Source: Sympetrum striolatum (Eukaryota; Arthropoda; Insecta; Odonata; Libellulidae). From it: a stretch of 64,000 bases of DNA. Of the stretch, positions 10,850 to 23,100 are shown in pieces. The translations under genes and the position numbers were made by a program. The notes under the pieces are model-generated. The model was not told where the DNA came from and searched no databases. It saw nothing but the letters and a program-made list of their open reading frames with translations. Position 1 is the stretch's first letter. Each line of letters opens with the position of its first letter. The stretch lies in NCBI GenBank assembly GCA_947579665.1, contig OX388350.1, positions 34,567,393 to 34,631,392 of the forward strand. Reading direction: 5' to 3'.

Positions 10850-10935
10850 TACTATCACCGTGAGAAAGCCATGCCAAATATTACTTACTAAATTAGTTTC
10901 TCATAGCTAATTAAATCTAAATTTAATAATTCATG

Positions 10936-12010
10936 CTGTCAAAAAGCCATAAACATATTTTACGACGTGGAGATTTGCGGGGGTTCGTTTGGAAGTCATT
11001 ACCAGGTGCAAAATAAGAGGATATTCATGTTCTCTTTCAAATTTCATGAAGGAGACTGTCACCGCCAGCGTAGCGCATGAGCCTTTGCCCTTAAATTATT
11101 AAACATGGGCATAATGCTCTTCTCGCCTTAAAACTTTTGCGAGCTTCATGGGCGTTCCGAGGTAAACCCAAACACTTTCCAGAGTCTCCCTTGATCCCTT
11201 GGAGACCTTGCATTAGTAGGTTTTATAGCTAATCCATAAGAATCAAGCATGCAATCATTATAAGCCATTTCTTTCTTTATCAAAGTGATTTCCGAAAGCC
11301 TGATACTACCTCAAAGTTCTAAATATCGAGAAAGATTTTAACGCATGGAAAACTGAAAAACGTTTCCCTTCGATAGTGTTGTGCTTAATCAATTTCACAG
11401 ATGTAACTTTGTTCATCAAAATCTCGTCACGATAAAAATAGCTTAAGAGGTGGTTCGATTATGAATAATCGTGTTATTTTTTAATCTAATTTTTTTAATT
11501 AAGTAAATCGTGAGAATATTTGGGGAGTAAGTGAAAAATTTCTTAGCCTTAGAAAGTGATGGGACAGTGTAAGTAATGCTTTTAAGATTACTTCAACTTG
11601 GAGTTTCGTAGGATTGATTATCCAATTTAAGTCAATGTAATTTAATTTAATTTAAGCTTGTAACAGAATAAGTAAGTTCTTCCCGGGGAACTGCTATTGG
11701 GCTCGCTGATACAGATAGCTGATAAACTGCCGTTGTGAATCCGGGATAATTTCAAATGAAATTAATATAATTATGTTAGTGATTTACATCGTTTGAACCA
11801 GTATATGTGATATTCTTTGTAGTACTTTATTTTAATGCTATACTATAAATAAAGCCTAAGGAAAGTTTTGTTTCAGGTTTACCTTATTTTTCCAATAATT
11901 CATGGAAAGGTTAAATAAATTAGGAGACTTTCTTTTTCCTGGAGAAGATATTAATATTGTGATTAAAATATGCCTCTACTTTTGATTTTTATTATCGACC
12001 GTGTTTCGTA
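10936..12010. other. AT-rich tract without recognisable genes
   Basis: No gene or named repeat is recognised. A short (taatt)n microsatellite lies near 11636-11654. A moderately GC-rich stretch at 11045-11210 shows nothing identifiable. Confidence 0.4.
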
Positions 12011-12017
12011 ATAATTA

Positions 12018-12085
12018 TAAACAAACGTCTTTATTTGTGCGTGCTTGAGAATAAAAGTCTCTTGTATCATCTGCCGCACTGCCGC
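12018..12085 (-). repeat. Short copy of a retroelement 3' end (family with copies at 50752 and 61257)
   Basis: 'acgtctttatttgtgcg', then 'gagaataaaagtctc', then 'atcat' match, in order, the start of the repeats at 50752-51090 and 61257-61600. Read on the minus strand, these are the last ~60 bases of a retroelement-like 3' end ahead of its simple-repeat tail. This copy keeps a GAGA/TCTC stem and is otherwise truncated or too decayed to follow. Confidence 0.5.
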
Positions 12086-12540
12086 TCTGTCGTTAATTTT
12101 TGAACAGATATAATTATAAAATGTTTGTTAGAGCTCAAATAACGTCAATAAATTAAATTAAGCGTGAATTTTCACAGAAATAACCTATTTACAAGGCGCT
12201 ATGTTACTGTTGAAGTTGCAAACGTTTATTTGAAAATACCTAGATGGGTTTATTGATTATTTTGAAACGTGCAAGAGTTTACCAAGTGATAAGTTGTTTG
12301 CTCGCTACTCTAATTCCTTTATATACACTCGCGTTAACACCAGCAAAACAAGAATCCACTCAGCACTAATCCGCCACGCGACGACAAGAAAACAGCTGCG
12401 AAACACTGAAACGCAGATGTTGTACAATCTTATAGGCTTGTTTGCGTAGTCCTCTCTTCGGCGCGAAACAGTGGCAAGATCGCTAACTGTCAAACCTCGT
12501 ATATGGAGATAATTGTGCCGAAATTACGTGATGAGAAATG

Positions 12541-12595
12541 TTGAATGAGAAATGATACTGCCTTTCTTTAGGGATTACCTCCCAAATTCATCCTT
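12541..12595. repeat. 55-bp direct repeat, copy 1 (partner 13008-13062)
   Basis: 'ttgaatgagaaatgatactg' followed by a variable block and 'acctcccaaattc' recurs at 13008 with the same layout, 467 bp downstream. Upstream context also resembles ('ccgaaattacgt' versus 'ccaaaattacgt'), so the duplicated unit may be longer. Open frames nearby (12575-12784 minus and 12609-12791 plus) are antisense to each other and unrecognised. Confidence 0.55.
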
Positions 12596-13007
12596 ATTAT
12601 AGTACCGCATGGTAGAGATCATGCACGGAAATTTTCGCGCATCTTCTCCTCGGAGGGGTATACCCCTATTCTCGTTTACTCCTTGTCCCATGTATTCTAC
12701 GACCTTCACTTTCTCGTTGCTGCTACCTATCACTAATCGTTCTCTTGTTTTATTTTTCAAAATATGCCAAGCGTGCGCCATCAATTATTAATGAATAAAT
12801 TGAGAGAATCTGTCAAAACTCCTGAGCATATTTGGGACTCACTGCATGAAAATGGGGGTAAGGGATACCAAAGGTGAAGGTATTCAGAAGTGTCGATGCT
12901 CCCCCAACTGGAACCGAATAATGCTCTTTACTACGCGGTACTACAATAATAATGCCAAAATTACGTTAGAAACGATGTCGAGTTACGTCAATACCTCAAG
13001 ACCAAAG

Positions 13008-13062
13008 TTGAATGAGAAATGATACTGCCACTCTTGAGGCGTCACCTCCCAAATTCGTCCTT
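13008..13062. repeat. 55-bp direct repeat, copy 2 (partner 12541-12595)
   Basis: This second copy reads 'ttgaatgagaaatgatactg' and then 'cacctcccaaattcgtcc'. Identity outside the two conserved blocks is low. The pyrimidine-rich sequence that follows (13060-13400) has no recognised content, although two overlapping frames of 64-69 codons run through it. Confidence 0.55.
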
Positions 13063-13925
13063 TATCCGATATTTTCACCCTCCCATTGTCTTCCCTTGGA
13101 TTTCTCAGTTCCGTTACCCCCGTGCATCCACTTAACTTTCACCCCTTCGACTCCTGTTGTCCTTTTGCCATTCAGGCACTCTCAATACTTAATGCAGCTC
13201 TACTCTCCGTGTCTCCATTAACCCGTTCATCGACTCCGCTTCATTCGAGAAAGCTATCCGAACGTAATCCTTTCTGTTAAGGGAATCCTGCCAACTCCTC
13301 TCCGCCATCAGCGATTTCTTTCCCCTTCCAACTCATTAATCCTCCAGAATTTTCCTCACTTCAGAATTTTTCCCCTTTTATCCCTAAGAGAAACCTTCCG
13401 ATAGGCATTTCTGAATTGATACTCTTTTAACGGCAATACCGATTTGAATCTAAAGACGTAATATAGATAGCGTTGATAGTTCCGGCCTTCACTTGGTGGA
13501 AAATGTTTTGGAATTTCTGAATTAGTGATTTATTCAAAAATTTAACAGTTACAGAATATAAAATTATGCAAGAATGACAGTGATTTATTTACAAAATCAG
13601 TACATCATGTCAAAAGATAAAAAAGAAATTAAAAGTAGGAGTTACATCGCAAGGGTCCTGCTAAACCTTAGGTTTGTCGACAGGTTCCCAAAATTAAAAA
13701 AATATAAGCTGCGAAGATAGTTTTTTTTCCATCTTTTAAGATAATTCTAATAAAAAAGAGTAATAGATCAAATATTTTAATTTATACCAAACCATAAAAT
13801 ACTTTTGTTTTGTTTCATAAAAATTTAAATATTAGATCTATTATTCCGTTTATTAGCGTAATATGGACTTTATTTCCCATTCTAAAACTTGTATGTGTTT
13901 AAGGTTTTGATATTGATTTTTTATC

Positions 13926-14150
13926 ATGATTGGTAACATGCCAACTTTCTCTGATGGGGCATTTCAGTATAATTTGAAAAAAGGAAATTTACCTATGATC
14001 AAGCTTAATTTAACTATTTTCAAACAATCTTTAGTTTACATTTGCCCAAATATTTTAAGTTTCTTGCCGGCAGAATTAAAAAATGAGAAACTTGGTCATG
14101 AATTTCTACAGTTGACCAAGTCTTGGATATTGGAATCTAAAAATAATTAG
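13926..14150 (+). pseudogene. Possible LINE (CR1/L2/jockey-like) reverse transcriptase C-terminal remnant
   Basis: A 74-codon frame contains NLKKGNLPMIKLNLTIFKQS followed by LVYICPNILSFLPAELKN and a final lysine/tryptophan/leucine-rich tail. Many non-LTR retrotransposon ORF2 proteins end with a similar layout: a basic block with T and F, then a hydrophobic stretch, N-x-LP-x-E-[IL]-K, then an F-x-x-x-x-K tail. The match is only to that general pattern, no upstream RT domain is visible, and no typical LINE tail follows. It could be chance. Confidence 0.3.
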
Positions 14151-17100
14151 AGATTTTTAAAATATAGTTTTTGGTATTACTTGACTAGTTAGCTAGTTAC
14201 TAGTAACATTATTCTTTGTTACTGTACCTATCTTGTAATATGTTAAATTAACAGGTATTAATATCTTAAGAATAAGCGTAAAGAGCACACATTCTTTCAT
14301 TTTACGTTGAACCACTTCCTTTTTTTATGTTCTCACGTAAATGAATTGATGCATCTGCTCCATTAGGCAGCCTTATGTATTTGAGTTCGATGGTAACCCC
14401 GAAATAGTTCATATCAATGGAGTGCCTATTTCAATCTTAGTATCTATTTTCATGTTGAATGTATTTTTTTCAAGATGGAATTTTCAAAGACATCTTAAGG
14501 ATTTGCTCGTTAATCGCTAAATACGGAGTGAATGGAGACACTTCCACGGGGAAATTTGAAGAGTTTTCCGAATGCGAAAGGCTTTAAGTACGGGATGAAA
14601 TCGTTCGAAGCAGTTTAGGGGAAGTAGTTCCGCTCTTTCTATAGCCTCCTTTATACTTCCAAGCCTCATTAGGTTCAGAAGATTTTCTTCCGCGTTTCGA
14701 GAGAGTCGCTCTGCGGTTGATCTTGAATTTTTTTCGTCGGACGCTGTTCGGAATACGAATTTTATCCTTTTTCCAACCAAAATTTTCCTTTACGTTCCCA
14801 TTCGTTACATTTTATTACTGATGCGTTTTCATTGAAAAGGTATTGTTTACTAACATAGAAGACCGCGGTTACCAACATTCTTGAAAATATGCGTAGACGC
14901 TGCTTGTTTTAAATAATAATGACCTGCGTGCAACTTTACCCGAGGTTGTAATTAGTTCTATTAATTTAAATTTTTATATTATTATGTTTTATCAATAAAT
15001 TATTGCATATCATGGAGTTTCACGAAATATCATTTACTCAGTTTGATTTAATATCTACTCAAATTTGTTCAGTTTCTGTATCAACTTCGAGGTTCCTTGC
15101 ACGATATTTTATTTGACGATTAATCATAAATCTCTCGTTGAGAGAGATAGAGATTCGAATGCCAATCAACGCCTTCAATTCCGAAGGGAAATATTGACAA
15201 ATTTTGTTGACGGCTAAATCATCAATTTCAGCCTAAAAGTACCAGGATATCCAGGAATTTATATTTCTTCGAAATACCGGACGGTGTAGATATTTGTATG
15301 GAGAGGCTAATTGGTTTATGGGCAGGTGCTATTTTTTCGAGAGGATGAGAGGGTTGTTTAACTTTGCCTGACACAAACATAGGAGTTGATTTTGTAATGA
15401 TTAGAAAGATACCGGCAGATAAACACGGAACTAATGAACCTAATATAGGAGATAAATTGGATAAAAAAAACACATTTGAAAAAGCACCGGGGAAAGTATA
15501 GGTAAGTTTTTTCTGTGATTTATGATATAATATCTAAATATCTAGCCGTTGAATTGCATGAAATTTAAATTACTAATTTAACAGCATAAAAGAGTACCTT
15601 TATATGTGCAATTATGATTCATATTCTATAATGGACATATAATATGCAAGTAGTAGTAGAAGTTTACACAAAAATAGATCATAGATATCAAATATTTTCC
15701 ATGTGCAATTATATCGCTTTAATTGTATTTGTATTCAGCCTAATTCTAGATATTAAATAGGAGAGAAGTAATTGCCAATTAATTAACTGTAATAATTGTG
15801 GCGTAATATTTTCCCATTTATATTTTAATGTAGGAAAAGGTCGCAATTTTGGTTCATAACGATTTTCATTCCGTGTAACTTAGTAACATAAATAATTAAT
15901 TGTGACTCATATGAATATATTCCGTTATGAGAGCCACATATTTGTAATATATTTCTTTAATCCAGAGGAGAGAATTATTCAAATATTGTAAACAGAAGAT
16001 CAGCCTTCTCTCCTGATTTTGTGTAAGATATGACGAGAAATAACTGATACTCTGAAATGATTACAAGTTAGATTCTTAGGTCCTTGTTAAGTCAAATTAA
16101 TACGATATTACATATCCAAAATTACTTATCAAAAACACTTTTTGGCTACAATCCAGTTCAAATACAAAAATATTTGATGAAATCGACAGATAATACAAAA
16201 TTCACGGCGAGCGGGAGTAATTATTATGATTAACTCGTAGCCTACAACACAGCCATAGTTAATAATATTCAATCGTACATAAAAATGTTAATACTTCAAA
16301 CTTTCAATCATCCACTTTCTCCACCCATCTCCATCAGAAGGATTCAACGTGGGAATGGACTCATACATCACACATTAACTTAATAACAGCATCAATCATA
16401 GCATCTGAACTGAATTACTCAACAGTTATTTTTCACATTTCGCGAACAGCTTAATCAGCTCTCTCAGAGATAAGAAACTCCTAACTCTCCCAGGAGGAAT
16501 GCAAGAAAAGATAATCAAATTTTTCGAGTTTCGAACTCTCGAAAATTTCGCTTCTCGCAGCTTGTAATTCCCTAAAAACCTTCTTGTAGGTGGGGAAAGG
16601 CTTTTGTCTCCATCAGTCAATGTCTCCATATAACTTTTTTATATCAAGTTTCCGGAATATTTAGCACAGCTGCACGTAGCTGTATTAAGTTATACGTGGA
16701 CTTAAATTCAGAATCTTAAATAAGTTACTTGCTAATGGGAGAGCAAAAATTAAGATGATATGCATAATATAAATCATTTTCGACTATAGCTTTGGCATTG
16801 CTCAAGTACTGATTTGAACTTTCACTAAATTTGATGCTTGAGCTTCCACGATATCATTATATCATAATATAAAATAGAATAATTTGATTTGTGAATCATA
16901 GTGCAGTTAACTGCTTAAAAGTTTAAATTTTCCATTCAGTTAAATATTATATAGAAATAGATGTTAATTATTGAGGAAATGTCTTTGTTTAACAACCATA
17001 ACGGTCCACATTAACGGCCATAGTGGTCAATAAAGACGAAATTATGGGTTTGTGAAGCAATTTTCTATTTAACTACAAAAATAATATTTGAATAAATATT

Positions 17101-17190
17101 TTATAAAATTACTGTAATTAATCATGAATCAGAAAATATTAAAATGAAATTACATTTATCTTTTATTTATAGACGATTAGAGAGGATATG
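14151..17190. other. AT-rich tract without recognisable genes
   Basis: Nothing nameable is seen in about 3 kb. Minus-strand open frames at 14517-14780 (87 codons), 15228-15473 (81 codons) and 16426-16629 (67 codons) have no recognised domains. A Tc1-, hAT- or tRNA-like signature was looked for and not found. Confidence 0.4.
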
Positions 17191-17712
17191 TACAAGGTCT
17201 GTTCAAAAAAAGTTTAGACTGGTATTACTACGCATTAACCACTTAACAAATCACAATGAAAGAGGTTACGCTTTCTAGCGGAATCTATAAGGAGTAAAAC
17301 TTTCCCTTCTTCGTGTATCTACCTAGTATAGTCTCCGTTAACAGTGGTTTCTGTCTGAATCAACAGGGGAAAAAAAGACTTAACTATGGTTCAAAAACAG
17401 CACACCGGTGATACCCAGACACCTTAATGTCCGGATCTCGCTCCAACGGACTTCTTTTTATTTCCTAAGTTGAAATTCTCTAAATGTCCCTCCTCGAACA
17501 CCTTCATTTTCACTGACACAAAAACTGTGCCGCAAGCTTTGCAGACTCCGACAAAATCACTGTCGTGCAGAAACTAGACAAAGTTTAGACACGAATTTAG
17601 ACGAACAGCGTTTTACTCTTAATAGATGCCGCTAAAAGACGCAACCATTTTCATTGTGATTCGTTAAGTGGTTCACACGTAGTAAGGCCAGTCGTTTTGA
17701 ACAAATCATGTA
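17191..17712 (+). mobile_element. Internally deleted mariner element with ~105-bp terminal inverted repeats
   Basis: The left arm (17191-17300) starts 'tacaaggtctgttcaaaa'. The right arm (17610-17712), read on the minus strand, starts 'tacatgatttgttcaaaa'. The arms then agree through 'ttactacg', 'accacttaac', 'aatcacaatgaaa', 'tagcgg' and finally 'agtaaaac', an unusually long pairing of about 105 bp. Each end carries the TA expected for mariner insertion (17191-17192 and 17711-17712). The interior is only ~310 bp and keeps a mariner transposase fragment, so most of the gene has been deleted. Confidence 0.85.
17428..17505 (+). pseudogene. Mariner transposase fragment (third catalytic aspartate region)
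   Basis: In frame from 17428 the translation is CPDLAPTDFFLFPKLKFS. This closely fits the diagnostic mariner segment (S/T)PDLAP-x-D-(F/Y)-x-LFP-x-LK, which carries the last Asp of the DD34D triad. A TAA stop stands two codons before the PDL motif, where HPPYS is expected, and similarity fades after 17505. The remaining ~300 residues of the transposase are absent. It is a non-functional relic inside the element's inverted repeats. Confidence 0.8.
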
Positions 17713-19732
17713 TATAGAATACAAACCTATAACCTAAACCACAAGCGTCATGGACATGTAATTGATGTTAACTATCGACGCTAGGCCAGGTTAAGTTTTC
17801 TCCCACTAGGAATAAATGGGATTACAGAAAATTTACCCAAAATTATGGCCTCAAATTTTCAGGATAAAATGCAAATTTGAGTCAATAGGGTCCCTATGTT
17901 TTACTATAACCTCTCAATGTGGGTTTAAAAAATCAATGGTAACCATATCACATAACTGGTCAAATTAATACCAAAGAGCATGCAGTTTCCGCGCAAAATA
18001 TAACACGTAATAACAACAAGCATGAAGGTAGAGAAGATAACGAGAAAGTCTCTCTTGGGGTTTTCCGTCAACATTGGATTAGTTACTCTTTTTGCTCTTA
18101 TTCGTTCTCTGCAAACCTCCTTATTCAATTGGATCGAAGCGTTTTAATGTAATATTTCTTCATCGCACAAATGGAAAAACTCACGAAAGCGGAAACCTGA
18201 AATTTGGTCTCGCAGGAGTTCATTACGTCACTTCCCCTCAACCTGCACTCGATCTCTACTTTGTCATCGTCGGTGATGAATCGCTTCCACTTCCAGTAAT
18301 TCATCTTGGCAGCCATTTAATTATCGCCATCGTCTCGGCTCTTGCCAATAAGCCCTTCAAATTTTCTAATCTCCTTAATCACGTAAACCTATGTTTGTCT
18401 TCGAATCGAATATTCATTCAATCATTTTTCCGAAGATGCGTATGCTCACATAAGTAAATGCTGACACCCGTTATTGCGAGATCAGCTCTATGATGTTCGA
18501 TGTAATGGAGGCAAAAAGAGCCCAAAATTGTGAGTGACAAATAAAATTCGTTCGTAATGAAAAATTGCATCACTTACACTTTCATTTCCTTGAATAATTA
18601 CTAGCCGATTAAGTTTCCTATGGATCTCAATTAGTCAATAACGATTAATAAATAAAATACTAATTGGTAGTTTTAGACAAACTTACACTCACGTGTACTG
18701 TCACACTTAAAATTTTAATATAGAAATGCTGAACTGCTCGATGATTCTCAGAGAGAAGAAAAAACAAATTGCGACTCATTCGATTCTCACAATAGTGTAC
18801 TGTTTAAGATTATCAGGTCAAAATAAGAACGAAAGTATTAAAAATATTTTATAAAGAGACTAAAAGAAGTAGCCACGACTTTCCTACATATACTGTTCTT
18901 TTTTACTGTCATTTAAATTGTATTCCGGCTTAGGGGACGGATTTATTTCTCTGAAAAACCTACTTCGTTTGAAAATTTACATTTTTTAATATTATTAGTT
19001 CTTTAATGAAAACAGGTTTCCTCAATTACATCCATTATAATAAATGCATAATAAAATTATCATAAAGAATATTTTCGTTAATTTTAGGCACACAAGTAGT
19101 CACTTTAAGCTAAGTTTGATATATTTACATTATAGCGTTATTTAGCCATCTTGTATAGTTAATACCGATAAACATGGGAAATAAACTTAAAATTACAATA
19201 TTATAACATGGAAAAGCAAACGCCTGAGTCAAAAATCAAAACTCTCAATTTTTGAATGCTAATGTGATACATTTAAATACATGGAAACAAAAAAAAACAC
19301 AAATGAAGCCATAAAGATAGCCATCTGCAATTGATTTTATATCCCTATATTAAGATATGTCTATATGCATCGTAACCATAATACATTTCTGCATACTGTT
19401 TTTCTTTTGTTTTATGTTGTATTATTTAGTTTTCGTTATTCTCTCTTACATTATGCTACGTTTTAAACCGTTAAGGACTTATAATATCAAATTAATAATT
19501 TATTACTTAGACAAGCTTTGAACTACCTTTGGTAAATTTTGTTTGCTAATAATAATATTTAATGTACCACTTAATATTCAGACAAACATAAAATTACCTT
19601 TAATGTAAATTTATAAACATAAATATGGCCATATACTCCAAAAGATATGAAATGCTTGCTCAACTTCGAAACTAAAAAAATTGGAAAGATAATGGAAATA
19701 GAAAATTGGAAGAATCGTCAAAAAATTCAGGC
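17713..19732. other. AT-rich tract without recognisable genes
   Basis: No gene or named repeat is seen. A less AT-rich patch at 18040-18460 contains a 121-codon plus-strand frame (18092-18457) with an overlapping 63-codon minus frame. The peptide (MLLFVLCKPPYSIGSKRFNV...) has no domain I know. I leave it uncalled. Confidence 0.35.
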
Positions 19733-20179
19733 TCATCGCCTCTCAAACCAAACCGACCGGAATGCCAATAAACAAAGACACTTCCCACCCAACCGCGCAA
19801 CAGAACTCTTTCTATAAATGAATTCCTGCATAGAAGTGCTCCTTAAGCACTTGGGCATGAAGCACGCCGGCCTACATACGGCGGGCGTTTTGGGAAAAAC
19901 GGTTGGCGCTGACAGTAATAGGCACTCTTGTGCGCACCCATTAAACCCAGCATTGAAACCCACTGGGAGGAAACATAACTCGCGCAAACTGAATGAGACT
20001 AAAGAGAATGCTCTAGAAATGAGGAGACTCTCTATTGGTTCGGAAAATCCCTGCCAACGTTTAAATACAAGAACTCTTTCGGCGGATGATTTTCGCATCG
20101 CTGCCATCGCATGCAAAAGGGTTACTTTAGAATATAAAGCGGCGGTTGTGGACGAGTGAGAGGCAATTTGATGAACCAA
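19733..20179 (-). other. GC-richer island with the longest open frames in the window (148 aa minus, 113 aa plus)
   Basis: A 148-codon minus-strand frame (19733-20179) and an overlapping 113-codon plus-strand frame (19818-20159) are both open. Local GC is well above the surroundings, for example 'cggcgggcg' near 19880. Neither peptide contains a motif I recognise: the minus one begins MVHQIASHSSTTAALYSKVT and has no evident signal peptide, zinc finger or membrane pattern. Both being open suggests a base-composition effect. The sharp composition change could still mark an exon, a conserved regulatory block or a decayed insertion. Confidence 0.25.
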
Positions 20180-23100
20180 TTAATGCTTTAGATTAAAATG
20201 TGAGATTCGATATTATTATGTGAGTTTATCATTTTGAAGCATCAAGTGTCATCTGAACTGTTTGAGGGCACTGAAATTTAAATTGGATGAGTCCTCAGGA
20301 TATTCTTAACTATAAAATTTGTATTTATTGGTACAGCTGCAGTTCTATAATGGCTACAGAGTTGTTGAATAGCCTTTACCTCATCAGACCGCAACCTTTA
20401 ATGTCTGCTTTGCAATATGTATTGAAGACACATTAATATTTGTTCTGAATAGTAGTGTCTTTAACTATGTGTCTCGCTGAGAGGTGCAAATAAATTTTAA
20501 TATATTATTACACACTTATTTAATCGTCTGACACCCTTTCAGATGCATCTATGCCACGAAAAAATAGCTTTTACTCTGAATAATTCCACAAGTTATACAT
20601 CGTGATTTAATTGTTATCGTAATTTTCCTGCCATGGATTTCCTCACTGTAAAGCTTTCCGCAATTGTTATCACATTTCTGTATTAATATACCCATCTATT
20701 CGCATATTAAGCATTGTAAATGTCTGTATAGTGTTTTTTTATCCTGTTTTAAACAGTTACGAACTAATCGCAAAAAATTGATATATTTTTATTTTGACCT
20801 TAGGCAAAATTTCGTTTGCTTTAGAAAGTTAAGAAATAATTACAATTAATTAATAATGTAATATGTAGACAAGCTATATAAATTCAAAAGGATATATTTA
20901 ATAATGACTTGGATCCTCGTGGTAAATAAATTAAACCTGAGTAATTGAAAAACATTACTGACCGTGATTAGATATTTAGTACATAGGATAAATGATAAAA
21001 GAAATTCATGGCAAAATAAGAGAAAGACTGAAAAAGACGATGAATAATACGTAGGTTGCACCGCACCGAACGAAATGATTGAAAGATGTACGAGAAGGTC
21101 AAAAAGGAAACAGTGGTCTTGGATGATGTGACAAGTGGGTCCAGAAGTCAAGGTCAATAGAAAAGGCAAAATTTATCAAATTTTATATTAAATGCTTTCA
21201 TGAAATAGGTTTTGTATGGAATATTCCGATTATAACCACAAAGAACAGAAATAGTAGTACTTTTGTTCCTGCGCAACCATATTCTTTAACTATCCTTGGG
21301 TTTTTTTATCACTGTGAGACATCGAGGAATAAATAATTATTCCTTTAATCGTTCTTGCCATCGATCTAAACCATCAGTAGTGAAAAATTCGGAAGACACC
21401 AGTATTCGAACCAGGATCATTCGGGAAAAAATTGCTGGCTAAGGCTTTGAAAGTGAAATCTATTACAGAGAAAATACTACAAACGGCTTATAAGGGGATG
21501 AAAAGGGCATCTTCAAGCCTTGAGAAAAGACCTTCATAAATGGCATCTTATAAAAACTTTTATTTCATTTTTTGAACTATCGTGTGAGTGTGTGTGATAT
21601 TTAAAGTATTTCGGTAATATATTGCATATTAGCATTATTTTTGCGATATATTATCACCTGAGAAACACAGGAGTAGGCCATTTGTGCACTCAATTCAATA
21701 AATATTTTTTTTCTCCTTTATTTTTCCCTCTCTTATATCTTTTCAAGTCATACTTGTGTGTGCCCAATTAATCCTGTAAAACCTGATTCATCTTCAGTCG
21801 AGCTAAAATAGAACTTAGATATTTCATTCTTTTTATCGACCGAGGTTATATACATCGCGATCAAAATTAGTCCTCCCACTTTCCGACTGAAGATAAAAGA
21901 CGGCAGCGTTTCAATGGCATAAGGAAAGAGGAAAGGATTTCTTCCTTTTGGGAATGATTGAGTGGTGTTCCCATTAAAATTCCGTTCCAATCGGCTTAAT
22001 TTGCGGTGATTAAGTCGACCTTTTAACAATCCCCTCCTAAAGAGGCTTCCTCTGAAAGCCCTCTCCAAAGGATACCGTATTATAGTGAAGAAATTACGTC
22101 GTGATTACGAGATTACGGAATACTCGAGCCCGTCAAAAGCACCAATGCCATTCTTAAGAATGAATCGGAGATCCGATTTTTCATTTGATTCGATTCTGAG
22201 CATTTTTGAAGATATATCAAGGATGAAATATTTACGGAATCAAGAATCGAAAATTTCTTTGAACAGTATCTTTCTCGATGTCAATATATATTACAACAGC
22301 TAAAATAATCGAAATGACAAGGGGAATTTCATATATCTATCAGGAGAAACTAACAAATTATAAATTCATTGTGAATTTGAAAGTTGAATTTCTTCAGTTA
22401 AAAGATTGTACTTATGATGTATTTTTTAAAATCATATTATTATAGCAATACGAAATTTTTAAAAAGCCTTAAATAAAAATCAGAAATTCATTTAATTACT
22501 GTTAGGGCCACGAAGTATCATCAATCATCAGTATCATAATTGGAAATTTAAATTTGAATATATAAAATAAACATAACTTTCATTAATCTACATTTTAATT
22601 ATATAGAAAGGGGGAGATATGAGAATACTAAACATACAAAGAAGGTTTATTGTTAAAATAGAGGAAGAGAAAATGAATTCAAAGCAATTTTTAAATTATT
22701 AGAAAATCTATCTACAACATTTTTTACAATATATGCGGTATAATTTGCTTTCTGTATTACCCATCAGTGTACGCTATGAATATTAGAAAAATTTGGGTAC
22801 GACATAAATGCATTCATCGCATGTTTATATTTCCTAGTAAGTTTAAGTTGAAAGATTCATAATATACTCTATTATAAAAGCTCAAACTTTAGGAGTTTTG
22901 TCAAGCAGTACAGCTTGACCTTTAGTCGTAAGACTTCCAGGTAAGCTTAAAGTCGGAAATTCCAGCTTAAAAAGAGTAACTTAAGAGTCATTTATGGAGA
23001 CAGAATAAGAAAATGTTTAATGTTTGATGGCTAAAAATGTATTGAAAATTTTCAAAGATATTGATCTCAACGGTATTCATGATTAGAAGCAAGTATCTCG

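Larger units (their letters stand above)
10024..10935. repeat. Tandem duplication of ~340 bp, copy 2, split by a DNA transposon
   Basis: The left part (10024-10284) and right part (10850-10935) together match copy 1. The left part ends in '...agattaattata' and the right part resumes with 'ctatcaccgtgagaaa'. The 565 bp in between are absent from copy 1. Divergence between the copies is moderate, with many point differences and small indels, so the duplication is old. The transposon came in later. Confidence 0.75.

Noticed and set aside
22908..22927. Short hairpin 'gtcaagc' / 'gcttgac'
   Set aside because: A 7-bp stem with a 6-base loop is expected by chance many times in 64 kb.
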